Positions 1 to 7,352 of a DNA stretch of 12,148 bases are shown piece by piece. The number at the start of each line of letters is the position of its first letter. Positions within the stretch are counted from its first letter, which is position 1. Origin of the DNA: Gammaproteobacteria bacterium (GTDB lineage Bacteria > Pseudomonadota > Gammaproteobacteria > Xanthomonadales > Xanthomonadaceae); NCBI GenBank assembly GCA_024642445.1, contig JAHEBG010000012.1, positions 1 through 12,148 on the forward strand, given 5' to 3'. Below the pieces are notes generated by a model. That model had not been told where the DNA came from. It saw nothing but the letters and a program-made list of their open reading frames with translations, and did not search any database. The position numbers were made by a program, and so were the translations under genes.

Positions 1-138
1 ATACTAAGGGCCCGTCGTTGGCCTAAGCGGTGAATTATCGCATGGAGTTCTTAGACTGCGTTAGAGTTTTACGCAAAAGTTTCCGAGGGATGACTTCTGG
101 CGGATTCCAAGTGCTTGATATACGGGTATGATGCGGTT
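1..138. other. Upstream leader, no supported gene
   Basis: No convincing coding region is visible here. In frame 1 a ten-codon open stretch ends at a TGA at 31-33 and could be the tail of a gene that begins before the window, but it is too short to judge. The rest is stop-rich in the frames I checked. It presumably holds the promoter of the sensor kinase gene that follows. Confidence 0.4.
105..132 (+). promoter_or_regulatory. Weak candidate promoter for the two-component pair
   Basis: A TATGAT hexamer (127-132, one mismatch to the sigma-70 -10) lies 16 bases after TTCCAA (105-110, three of six matches to the -35). If real, transcription would begin close to the ATG at 139 and give an almost leaderless mRNA, which fits the lack of a good Shine-Dalgarno sequence there. 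The -35 match is poor, so this is only a candidate. Confidence 0.2.
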
Positions 139-1293
139 ATGAGTACGCGATTCAACCACCAGCATTTATTGCGCTATGCCGGCCTGTTTACCTGGGCCAT
201 GGTCGGTATCCCATTGATTTATGCCTGGCGCCAAGGCTTTGCCGACGGCGGTTTGTTGTCACGCTCTATGATCGGCTGGATTGCGGCATTTGCCGGATTC
301 GGCCTGCTGTACGAATTGGTAGCGCGGCGCCTGAATGTCAGCAGGAACACCTGGCAAGACCGCACCTACCTGTTTTTGCTTACGGTCGCTGCGGTTTCGG
401 TAAGTTATTATTCTTCAACGGGTTTAGGCAGCGTTTTGCTCATGGTCATTGCCGGGATCCTGCCATGGTTATTGCCCATAGGTTTCGGTTTGTTCTGGTT
501 GGTGCTTAGCCATCTCAGCGTCATACCAGTGTTCATTTTCGGCCCAATGGATTTGACCTGGTGGGAGGCCTTGATGCAGAGCCTGCTGTATGCCGGTTTT
601 TCCACATTCGTGTTTGTCACCGGCTATGTCGCTAAGTTGCAGGCCTCGGCACGCGAGGAGCAGCGCCGCCTTAATGCCGAGCTGCGGGCAACACGCACGC
701 TATTGGCGGAAAACTCGCGGGTGGGAGAGCGCCTGCGGATATCGAGGGAATTGCATGATCTGCTCGGCCATCACCTTACCGCGCTCAGCTTGAATCTCGA
801 AGTGGCGGGGCATCTGACCACCGGTCAGGCCCAGGACCACGTCAAACAGAGCCATGCCTTGGCCAAACTGCTGTTGTCTGACGTACGCGAAGCCGTATCG
901 GAAATGCGGCAGGGCAGCGCTATAGACATTCTGGCGGCATTGGAACCGCTGACCGACTCAATTCCGGGACTGGATATCCAGCTGCATGCCGAACCGTCGC
1001 TGACCCTAGAAGATGCGGGGATGGCTCAAATAGTGTTGCGTTGTGTCCAGGAAATCATCACCAATACCGTAAAGCACGCCGGCGCCCGCAAGCTAGAAAT
1101 ATCCTTACAAAAATTGGATAATCTACTGATTATTAAAACCAAAGATGATGGAATCGGTGTAGCATTGGCCCAGTTGGGCAATGGCCTGCAGGGTATGAAG
1201 GAGCGCATCATGGCCATGCAGGGTCAATTCCTGATTCAAACAGCGCCAGGCCAAGGCTTCGCCGTAAATATTACATTGCCGTTGAGGGGTTAA
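139..1293 (+). CDS. NarL/DesK-type membrane sensor histidine kinase
   Basis: Sensor kinase expected to autophosphorylate and pass phosphate to the response regulator encoded next. The first ~165 residues are hydrophobic with about six likely membrane segments (near 13-30, 44-60, 76-91, 97-115, 116-135 and 145-164), followed by a charged linker. The HisKA_3 dimerisation motif ELHDLLGHH carries the phospho-acceptor His206. The HATPase region has an N-box (Asn309 in TNTVKHA), a DDGIG box (336-340) and GNGLQGM (347-353). This matches the NarL/LiaS/DesK class; there is no recognisable periplasmic sensor domain, so the signal is probably sensed in or near the membrane. I chose the ATG at 139 (384 aa); the frame extends to a TTG at 115, which would add eight residues of little character. 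The stop lies 4 bases before the regulator start, so the two are cotranscribed. Confidence 0.93.
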   Translation: MSTRFNHQHLLRYAGLFTWAMVGIPLIYAWRQGFADGGLLSRSMIGWIAAFAGFGLLYELVARRLNVSRNTWQDRTYLFLLTVAAVSVSYYSSTGLGSVLLMVIAGILPWLLPIGFGLFWLVLSHLSVIPVFIFGPMDLTWWEALMQSLLYAGFSTFVFVTGYVAKLQASAREEQRRLNAELRATRTLLAENSRVGERLRISRELHDLLGHHLTALSLNLEVAGHLTTGQAQDHVKQSHALAKLLLSDVREAVSEMRQGSAIDILAALEPLTDSIPGLDIQLHAEPSLTLEDAGMAQIVLRCVQEIITNTVKHAGARKLEISLQKLDNLLIIKTKDDGIGVALAQLGNGLQGMKERIMAMQGQFLIQTAPGQGFAVNITLPLRG

Positions 1294-1297
1294 CACA

Positions 1298-1939
1298 ATG
1301 ATTCGGGTCTTTCTGGTCGATGACCAAACACTGGTGCGCCAGGGCGTTAAATCCCTGTTGTCGCTGGCCGACAGTATTGAAGTGGTGGCGGAAGCCAGTG
1401 ATGGCCAACAGGCCATAGACCGGATACCCGAAATCCAGCCGGATGTGGTGTTGATGGATATGCGGATGCCGGTCAAATCCGGTCTGGAGGCGGTGCAAGA
1501 ACTCTCCGCATCAGGGCAGTTGCCGCCTACCATCATTCTCACCACGTTCGATGACGACGAACTGGTTCTGGCGGGCATCAAGGCTGGCGCTCGGGGCTAT
1601 TTGTTGAAGGACGTCAGCCTGGAGCAGCTGGTTGAAGCCATACAGGTGGTGGCTAAGGGCGGTACATTGGTGCAGCCAGCGATGACGCAGCGACTGTTGT
1701 CCGGACTGGAGGGTCTGAACAACCATTTCGTCAGTCTGGAGCGCCCAGATCCTTTGACCGAACGTGAAACCGAGATACTGCGCTTGATGGCAGGCGGCTT
1801 TTCCAACAAAGAGATTGCCAATTCCCTGCACGTGGCTGAGGGAACCATCAAAAACCACGTATCCAATATCCTTTCAAAGCTTGGGGTGCGCGACCGGACA
1901 CGGGCGGTATTGAAAGCATTCGAATTGAAAATCGTCTGA
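1298..1939 (+). CDS. NarL/FixJ-family response regulator (REC + LuxR HTH)
   Basis: DNA-binding response regulator of 213 aa, the normal length for the family, and the cognate partner of the kinase just upstream. The receiver domain (about 3-120) has the acidic pair Asp8/Asp9, phospho-acceptor Asp54 in LMDMRMP, the conserved Thr82/Thr83 and Lys104 in YLLKD. The C-terminal LuxR-type helix-turn-helix (about 152-210) has the hallmark LTERETEIL, NKEIA and GTIKNHVSNILSKL stretches. A GAGGGGT Shine-Dalgarno sequence at 1284-1290 sits inside the end of the kinase gene. Targets cannot be read from the sequence. The SRPBCC gene and ABC operon downstream on the same strand are the natural guess, because NarL-type pairs often control adjacent ABC-2 exporters. 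Confidence 0.95.
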   Translation: MIRVFLVDDQTLVRQGVKSLLSLADSIEVVAEASDGQQAIDRIPEIQPDVVLMDMRMPVKSGLEAVQELSASGQLPPTIILTTFDDDELVLAGIKAGARGYLLKDVSLEQLVEAIQVVAKGGTLVQPAMTQRLLSGLEGLNNHFVSLERPDPLTERETEILRLMAGGFSNKEIANSLHVAEGTIKNHVSNILSKLGVRDRTRAVLKAFELKIV

Positions 1940-1970
1940 TTTCAGGCGGTTCGCACATAGAATGGCGAGT

Positions 1971-1988
1971 AATGGGCTATCCCATTTT
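1971..1988 (+). terminator. Weak candidate rho-independent terminator
   Basis: AATGGG (1971-1976) pairs perfectly with CCCATT (1981-1986) around a four-base loop, and the T run extends to 1988. It lies 31 bases after the response regulator stop. The stem is short and only half GC, so termination would be partial at best. Confidence 0.4.
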
Positions 1989-1999
1989 CAAAAATTAAG

Positions 2000-2008
2000 T
2001 GGTATCCT
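2000..2008 (+). promoter_or_regulatory. Possible extended -10 for the SRPBCC gene
   Basis: TGGTATCCT has the TG-N extension followed by a hexamer with four of six matches to TATAAT, 55 bases before the ATG at 2064. No good -35 lies at the right distance (1980-1985 is poor), so the call rests on the extended -10 alone. Confidence 0.25.
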
Positions 2009-2063
2009 TTAACACTGTCTGCCCCAAAAGGGTGGCTTGACCTTAACTGAGAGTGTTTATTAC

Positions 2064-3119
2064 ATGAATCGCATTTACGAAATCCTGGTTTCGCTGGTGG
2101 TGGTGGTAGTGGTGTTTGCCACAGTAGCCTTGTTTCTCCCATCCAAACGCTATGTCGAGCATTCAGTTGAAAGCAATCGTCCGATGCGCACCGTTTTCGA
2201 TGTCATGAACGGCTTCCAGCGCCTAGACGAATGGTCGGTTCTGCGAGCCGACAGCATGCTCAAATCCCAAGTCAGCGAGCCTGCTGGCGGCGTTGGCGCC
2301 ACCATGACCTACAGCTCGTTGAATCGTTCCACCGGTTCCGGTAAGTGGGAGTTGGTTGAAAGCGAAGATGAAAAGAAAATCAAATTCAAAATTGAAGACG
2401 GCTCACAGGGCAGCGACAAATTCCTTACCGTGTACTTGAACCGTACCGGCCCGATGAAGCGCAACGTCGAAATCCGCCAAGTCTATGAAGTGGATTACGG
2501 CTGGAATCTGTTTGGTCGTTATGCCGGTATGTACGTCGAGCGCAATGTCGGCGATAAACTCAAGGCCGGCGGCAAGCGCCTGTCCACCTTTCTGGCAACC
2601 ATTCCTAAGTTGGGTTACGACAGCCGCGAAAATCCGATTGCTTTTGTGGATGTTCCGGGTACCAATGCTTTGGTAGCCACCGTCATTTCGAAGCGTGATA
2701 ACAACGAAATCGCCTTGGGCATGACCAATAAAATGGCTTGGATCAATAAAATCATCGAAGCCAACGGACTCCGCGCCGAAGGTCCGATGCGTATCGTCAC
2801 CAATGAATTTACCACCGACACCTACAGCTTTGATGTCGTGCAGCCGGTGTCCAAAGGCGGTCAATCCGACGGCGAATGGACGCTCAATATCGATGCTGCT
2901 GCCGAAGTTACGCTCGAGTACATTGAGCCGGGCCGTGCCGCAAGTACCGACTACAAAGGGTATGCCACAGGCCTTGAAAGCGAGCGGCAGGCCGTTCGTG
3001 CCTGGGCTCTGGTCAACGGCGCTTCTACACGTGGACGAGCTTACGAGGAATATCTGATTCCGATTCCACAGATGATGACCGAAGATGCCAAGTTCAAAGT
3101 GTATTGGCCGGTCAAGTAA
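2064..3119 (+). CDS. Membrane-anchored SRPBCC protein with GyrI-like C-terminal domain
   Basis: A 351-aa protein with one strongly hydrophobic N-terminal segment (about 4-25, with a run of six valines), acting as an uncleaved anchor or signal. It is followed by a probable SRPBCC (START/polyketide-cyclase-like) ligand-binding domain (about 30-180: RYVEHSVESNRP, FDVMNGFQRLDEW, GVGATMTY, a mixed beta-rich pattern). The C-terminal half (about 190-347) resembles the GyrI-like/effector-binding fold, ending in the typical Tyr-Lys-Gly-Tyr, RAW and EEYLIPI pattern. Both folds bind small hydrophobic ligands; the actual ligand is unknown. I prefer the ATG at 2064 over a TTG at 2037, since it starts directly before the anchor and a GAGAG stretch lies about 11 bases upstream. 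The gene stands alone between a weak terminator and a strong one. Annotation pipelines would probably call it polyketide cyclase or SRPBCC family; no enzymatic role is shown. Confidence 0.82.
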   Translation: MNRIYEILVSLVVVVVVFATVALFLPSKRYVEHSVESNRPMRTVFDVMNGFQRLDEWSVLRADSMLKSQVSEPAGGVGATMTYSSLNRSTGSGKWELVESEDEKKIKFKIEDGSQGSDKFLTVYLNRTGPMKRNVEIRQVYEVDYGWNLFGRYAGMYVERNVGDKLKAGGKRLSTFLATIPKLGYDSRENPIAFVDVPGTNALVATVISKRDNNEIALGMTNKMAWINKIIEANGLRAEGPMRIVTNEFTTDTYSFDVVQPVSKGGQSDGEWTLNIDAAAEVTLEYIEPGRAASTDYKGYATGLESERQAVRAWALVNGASTRGRAYEEYLIPIPQMMTEDAKFKVYWPVK

Positions 3120-3124
3120 CCAAT

Positions 3125-3153
3125 AAAAAAAGCGGGCATAGCCCGCTTTTTTT
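3125..3153 (+). terminator. Rho-independent terminator after the SRPBCC gene
   Basis: A 7-bp GC-rich perfect stem, AGCGGGC (3131-3137) and GCCCGCT (3141-3147), encloses a 3-base loop and is followed by seven Ts (3147-3153). It begins only a few bases after the TAA at 3117-3119. The A run before the stem means it could also act on the opposite strand, though no minus-strand gene faces it. It separates the SRPBCC gene from the ABC operon. Confidence 0.93.
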
Positions 3154-3219
3154 ATGCCATTATCTGTTGCAGCGCATCCCTTTTCTATACACTTGAAGCA
3201 TGCACAACGGTAGTAAGCC

Positions 3220-4146
3220 ATGATTCAAGCACAAGGGTTAAGCAAGGCGTTCGGTTCCATCCGTGCCGTCGATGCGGTGTCGCTTACCGTTGAGTCCGGT
3301 GAAATCGTGGCCTTGTTAGGCCCGAATGGTGCCGGAAAAACCAGTTTCATGCGTTTGATCAGCGGGTATCTGCTGCCCGATTCGGGTTTCTCGTTGATGT
3401 GCGGTTTCGACAGTGCCAGGCAGTGCCTGGACGTTAAGCAACGGATTGGCTATCTACCCGAGCACGCCCCAATTTACCGGGATGGCGACGTTCTGGACTA
3501 TCTGCGCTTTTGTGCCGAGGTCAGGGGCATGAAGGGCAAAAAAGCTAGGCTGGCGGTCGATGAAATCGCCCATCGCCTGTCCTTGAATGGCGTTGCTCAT
3601 CAACCGATATCGACTCTTTCCAAAGGCTCTATGCGCCGGGTGGCCTTGGCGGCTGCGGTGTTACACAAACCGCCGATTCTTCTGCTCGATGAGCCCACCG
3701 ATGGACTGGACCCAATTCAGAAGCAACAGGTCAGGGCGTTAATCATCGACCTGTCCAAACAAAGCGCGGTATTGATGAGTACCCATCAGATTGACGAAGT
3801 CGTGGCTATGTGTCCGCGTACGGCAATCATGGCGCAGGGCCGTTTATTGCGCGATGAAACCACCGATGCCTTGTTGCTGCAATCGAAATACCACAATGCA
3901 GTATCCTTTGTGGCCAAGGAAAGTATCGCTGCACGTGCTGCACTTGACGGCCAGTCGGGCATCAGCGGTTTCGAACAGAATGCCATCGATGGCAGGCTTT
4001 ACGTTTTCGTGCAAGGCAACAAGCCCTTGACGCAATTCATTGCCGATAAATTGACGCAGCATCAGGTGCTGTTTTCCGACCTGCGTTTGGAGTACGGACG
4101 TTTAGATGAAGTGTTCAGTAAAACTGTGGCCGAGGCAGGATTATGA
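3220..4146 (+). CDS. ABC transporter ATP-binding protein (GldA/NatA/CcmA-like)
   Basis: Nucleotide-binding subunit that powers the membrane permease encoded next. Visible motifs: Walker A GPNGAGKTS (34-42, Lys40), a Q-loop region reading GYLPEHAP with Glu in place of the usual Gln, signature LSKGS (133-137) in place of LSGGQ, Walker B ILLLDEP (153-159, catalytic Glu158), D-loop GLDP and H-loop His189 in STHQ. The LPE and LSKG variants are usual in the GldA/NatA/DrrA-type group that pairs with ABC-2 permeases. The ~220-residue ATPase core is followed by a ~85-residue C-terminal extension typical of this group. The ATG at 3220 has only a weak ribosome-binding sequence. The end overlaps the permease start by four bases (ATGA), implying translational coupling. 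I found no convincing sigma-70 promoter in the 66 bases after the upstream terminator, although one is expected there. Substrate is unknown. Confidence 0.94.
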   Translation: MIQAQGLSKAFGSIRAVDAVSLTVESGEIVALLGPNGAGKTSFMRLISGYLLPDSGFSLMCGFDSARQCLDVKQRIGYLPEHAPIYRDGDVLDYLRFCAEVRGMKGKKARLAVDEIAHRLSLNGVAHQPISTLSKGSMRRVALAAAVLHKPPILLLDEPTDGLDPIQKQQVRALIIDLSKQSAVLMSTHQIDEVVAMCPRTAIMAQGRLLRDETTDALLLQSKYHNAVSFVAKESIAARAALDGQSGISGFEQNAIDGRLYVFVQGNKPLTQFIADKLTQHQVLFSDLRLEYGRLDEVFSKTVAEAGL

Positions 4147-4880
4147 CGGTTTTTATCGCGCTATGGCGACGGGAGTGGCTGTCGTTGCACCGCACGCCAC
4201 TGGCATTGGTGTACACCGTGATATTTCTTTTGATGGCCAACAGCTTCGTGTTCTATCTAGGCGATCTTTATGAAACCGGTCAGGCCAGCATGCAGCCATT
4301 TTTCCAGATGCTCCCCTGGGTATGTCTGCTGCTGGTTCCGGCATTGTCCATGCGCACTTGGTCCGAAGAGTTCCGGTCCGGTACCTATGAGCTGCTTGAA
4401 TCGTTCCCAGTACCGTTTTGGAAGCTGGTGCTGGCTAAATTCACTGCGTTGTGGTGCGTAGCCATGGCGGCCGTAATATTGTCTTTTCCACTCTGGTTGA
4501 CGCTATCCTGGCTTGGACAGCCAGATCACGGCGTGATACTCCTGGGGTACGCCGGTGCCGGTATGATGCTGATGGCAATGCTGGCTATTGGCATGTGTCT
4601 GTCGGCGGTCAGTGAAAATCAACTGGTGGTATACATACTGACAGCGATGATGATTCTTCTGTATTTACTGGCCGGATACCCACTGGCCTTGAACCCGGTA
4701 CGTGAACTTTTTTCGCAGTCTGTGGTGGATCTGGTCAGCTCCATGAGTATTTTGAGTCATCTGCAGTCGGTGACGCGCGGCGTGCTTGATTTCCGCGACG
4801 CACTGTATTTCATCCTTACAACGTTATTCTGGCTTGGACTGAATGTTCTGCTGTTGCAGTCACGGAAAGGGTTGACATGA
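4143..4880 (+). CDS. ABC-2 family permease (GldF-like)
   Basis: Membrane subunit of the ABC system, 245 aa with about six hydrophobic segments (near 19-39, 57-73, 99-125, 131-155, 158-181 and 218-238). A conserved-looking cytosolic stretch after segment 2 reads SMRTWSEEFRSGTYELL, which is characteristic of GldF/NosY-like ABC-2 permeases and probably includes the coupling helix that contacts the ATPase. Starts within the stop of the ATPase gene (ATGA) with GAGG 7 bases upstream. Its own stop overlaps the next start by ATGA. A single permease gene with one ATPase gene suggests each functions as a homodimer. Direction of transport is presumably export or membrane remodelling; the substrate cannot be inferred. 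Confidence 0.9.
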   Translation: MTVFIALWRREWLSLHRTPLALVYTVIFLLMANSFVFYLGDLYETGQASMQPFFQMLPWVCLLLVPALSMRTWSEEFRSGTYELLESFPVPFWKLVLAKFTALWCVAMAAVILSFPLWLTLSWLGQPDHGVILLGYAGAGMMLMAMLAIGMCLSAVSENQLVVYILTAMMILLYLLAGYPLALNPVRELFSQSVVDLVSSMSILSHLQSVTRGVLDFRDALYFILTTLFWLGLNVLLLQSRKGLT

Positions 4881-6700
4881 GTACGCGTGTTAGGCTTATT
4901 GCTGCAGTCACTGCCTTGCTGTTGGCCTATTTCGGCCTGAATCAATTGTTTAGACTGGCCCTGCCGCCAATGCGGTTGGATTTGACCGAAAAACATCTGT
5001 TTACACTTTCGTCGGGAAGTCAGCGCATCATTGCCAAGGTCAACCAAGATACCGAATTAACCTTGTACTATTCGGAAAAAGAGGCGCGACCCTATCCACA
5101 ATTTCGGCAGTATGCACAGCGGGTTTCCGAGAAAATCGAAGAATATGCCGCGCAATCCGGCAACAAAATCCGCCTGCGTATCATTGATCCCGAGCCCTAT
5201 TCCAGCGCCGAAGACATTGCCATTGCCGAAGGCATTCTGGCCATTCCCTTGGAAGACGGTGCAGGGCCGCTGTACTTCGGCCTTACTGCAAAAACCGCTG
5301 TACGCAAACAATCCATCGGGTTCATCAAGCCGGAATCCGAGCAGTACCTGGAATACGAGTTGTCGAAACTGATTCAGTCTGTGCAAAGCGGCGATAAGCC
5401 GAAAGTGCTTCTGGTCAGCGATTTGCCGGTATCGGGAAATACCAATTCAACCTTGGGGCCGGTAGTTCCGGCCTGGGTTGTTTATCGGCAGCTTTCGGAA
5501 CGCTACCAGTTGAGCCATATGTCACCCAGAGCGTTGACCATACCTTCCGACACCGACGTACTATGGGTCATGCATCCGCGCAATTGGCCGGAATCCGCAC
5601 TGCAGCAAGTTCAGTTGTTTGTTGAAAATGGCGGTCATGCAGTAGTTGTACTGGATCCTAATGCCGAGTCGGTTCCGGTTTTTTCGGGTAGCAATCCCAT
5701 TCTCAGCAATCTGTATCTGGCATCCGACATGCCGGCAATGCTGCAACGCTGGGGCGTACGTTACGATTCCAATGCGGTAGTACTGGACAGCAAGTATGCA
5801 TGGCTGATGCAGTTGAACGAAAATCAATTCCCAAAGCGTAATCCTGCATTAATCAGCCTTCCGGCCGAGGCCATGAATCAGCGTGATCCGGTAACTGCCG
5901 ATTTGGATCGGATTGTACTTTCCAGCACCGGTGCCATGACCTTGACCGAAAATAGCCCGTTACAAATCGAGCCCTTGTTGCAGAGCTCCGATTCGTCGCG
6001 CCTGATTGATGTTACCGGCTTCCGCTTGGCTAGCGAAGATCCCGAGAAGCTGCTGAATGGATTCGTATCCAGTCAGGAGCCATTTGTGCTTGCGGCTCGC
6101 TTCTCTGGAAAGGTAAGCAGTAAAGGCCAGCCGGATAAGCAGCTAAACTTCATTGTGGTAGCGGATTCCGACTTTCTCAGCGACCGGCTTTGGGTTCAGG
6201 AGAACAACCTGTTCGGGCAGCCGGTGTTCAGCGCACAGGCCAGTAACGGCGATTTTTTCTTCAATTGCATTGATCAGCTTTCCGGTACGGATGATTTGAT
6301 ATCCATTCGTAGTCGGGGTAAGGTTTCGCGGCCTTTCGAAAAAGTGGATCAGCTGCGCCGAAGTGCCGAGCAGCGCTATCGCGATAAACAAACGGCATTG
6401 CTGTTGAATCTGGAAAAGGTGCAATCGGAGATCAACGTGCTGCAGGAGAGCGGTAACTTGAGCAAAGCCACGCAGAACTCGCCGAAATACCGTGCGCTGA
6501 TGACTGACAAAATCAAGCTGCGTCGTTCGCTGCGCGATATTCAACGAGAACTGAACCTGGATGTCGAGCGTCTCGGCATTATCATAAAACTGATCAATAT
6601 CCTGGGAATTGCGTTGTTGCTGCTGGTGATCGGTGCCGTGGTTGCCGTGCGCAGGCGCCTGTTCAAGGATTACGCACGGGTAAGTCATGGCACGTCATAA
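4877..6700 (+). CDS. GldG-like ABC transporter auxiliary membrane protein
   Basis: A 607-aa protein with one N-terminal membrane segment (about 7-27), a large presumably periplasmic region, a charged probable coiled coil (about 487-565, rich in Arg, Glu, Gln and Leu) and one C-terminal membrane segment (about 570-591) with a basic tail. This is the GldG layout. The early FTLSSGSQRI stretch, the TLYYS segment and the following beta-alpha pattern fit the GldG-type ABC auxiliary domain. Position directly after ATPase and permease genes, with ATGA overlap and a GGAAAGGG ribosome-binding sequence at 4864-4871, supports a three-part complex. GldA/F/G were named from Bacteroidetes gliding, but homologous sets occur widely in non-gliding proteobacteria, so gliding should not be assumed. 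The role is probably to extend the ABC-2 complex into the periplasm; the cargo is unknown. Confidence 0.85.
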   Translation: MSTRVRLIAAVTALLLAYFGLNQLFRLALPPMRLDLTEKHLFTLSSGSQRIIAKVNQDTELTLYYSEKEARPYPQFRQYAQRVSEKIEEYAAQSGNKIRLRIIDPEPYSSAEDIAIAEGILAIPLEDGAGPLYFGLTAKTAVRKQSIGFIKPESEQYLEYELSKLIQSVQSGDKPKVLLVSDLPVSGNTNSTLGPVVPAWVVYRQLSERYQLSHMSPRALTIPSDTDVLWVMHPRNWPESALQQVQLFVENGGHAVVVLDPNAESVPVFSGSNPILSNLYLASDMPAMLQRWGVRYDSNAVVLDSKYAWLMQLNENQFPKRNPALISLPAEAMNQRDPVTADLDRIVLSSTGAMTLTENSPLQIEPLLQSSDSSRLIDVTGFRLASEDPEKLLNGFVSSQEPFVLAARFSGKVSSKGQPDKQLNFIVVADSDFLSDRLWVQENNLFGQPVFSAQASNGDFFFNCIDQLSGTDDLISIRSRGKVSRPFEKVDQLRRSAEQRYRDKQTALLLNLEKVQSEINVLQESGNLSKATQNSPKYRALMTDKIKLRRSLRDIQRELNLDVERLGIIIKLINILGIALLLLVIGAVVAVRRRLFKDYARVSHGTS

Positions 6701-7352
6701 GCGCGGTTTCGATTGTCACTCGGCTACGCGCCTGTTGGTTAGGAATGACCCGTTGTTCAAGCCTTGGGTGAAGCGTATCGGCCCGTTGGATTACGGTTCC
6801 GGTTGGCGCCGTCCGTTTCAGGTAGTGGATGCGTTGGCACGTGCAGTGCTGTATCAGCAGCTCAGCGGCAAAGCTGCCGCGACCATCGTTTCCCGGGTTG
6901 AAGCTGCAATGGGCCTGCCACAGTTCAGTCATCAGGCTTTAAAGCGTCTTTCGGATGCCGAGCTAAGGGCTTGCGGCGTTTCAGGCAATAAGGTTTTGGC
7001 TTTGCGCGATCTGGCCAGACGCGAAGCCGCCGGTGAAATGCCCAGCACAAGACAATTGCAGTATCTGGATAACCATCAGATCATCGATGCCTTGGTGCCC
7101 ACGCGAGGAGTCGGACGTTGGACCGTTGAAATGCTGTTGATGTTCCGTTTGGGACGCTCTGATGTGCTGCCCGTTGATGACCTGGGAATACGCAAAGGTG
7201 CTCAGCTGTTGGACGGATTACAGCAGATGCCGTCACCCAAAGGTTTGCAGGCTCGTGGCGAGCAATGGCAGCCGGTACAGACCATGGCAAGCTTTTATTT
7301 GTGGCGTATAGCGGATTTCAAGCAAGTGCCGGTCAAGCGTTCGCAGGACTAA
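6687..7352 (+). CDS. DNA-3-methyladenine glycosylase II, AlkA/Mag1 type
   Basis: Base-excision repair enzyme that cleaves the N-glycosidic bond of 3-methyladenine and related alkylated bases in the cytoplasm. The HhH-GPD fold is clear: YQQLSGKAAATI (about 55-66), a helix-hairpin-helix PTRGVGRWTVEM, then LGRSDVLPVDDLGIRKG, where Asp165 aligns with the catalytic Asp238 of E. coli AlkA. At 221 aa it lacks the N-terminal TBP-like domain of the 282-aa E. coli enzyme and resembles the shorter Mag1-type proteins. The start ATG lies 14 bases inside the end of the GldG-like gene, so it is the fourth gene of the ABC transcript. No Ada-type regulator gene is nearby. Its TAA overlaps the stop codon of the convergent peptidase gene. 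Confidence 0.92.
   Translation: MARHKRGFDCHSATRLLVRNDPLFKPWVKRIGPLDYGSGWRRPFQVVDALARAVLYQQLSGKAAATIVSRVEAAMGLPQFSHQALKRLSDAELRACGVSGNKVLALRDLARREAAGEMPSTRQLQYLDNHQIIDALVPTRGVGRWTVEMLLMFRLGRSDVLPVDDLGIRKGAQLLDGLQQMPSPKGLQARGEQWQPVQTMASFYLWRIADFKQVPVKRSQD

Noticed and set aside
2093..2115. GTG-rich triplet run as a phase-variable repeat
   Set aside because: It encodes the valines of a membrane segment, is imperfect and short, and triplet changes would not shift the frame.
2403..3221. Long open frame (272 codons) on the minus strand
   Set aside because: It is antisense to the SRPBCC gene, crosses its terminator, has no ribosome-binding site and shows no recognisable family; the plus-strand protein has clear domains.
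6143..6688. Minus-strand open frame of 181 codons
   Set aside because: It mirrors the 3' half of the GldG-like gene, is Gln/His-rich as expected from reverse reading, and has no motif or start signal.
3220..6700. Gliding-motility locus
   Set aside because: Only GldA/F/G-like genes are present, a set also common in non-gliding proteobacteria; other gld or spr genes are absent from the window.
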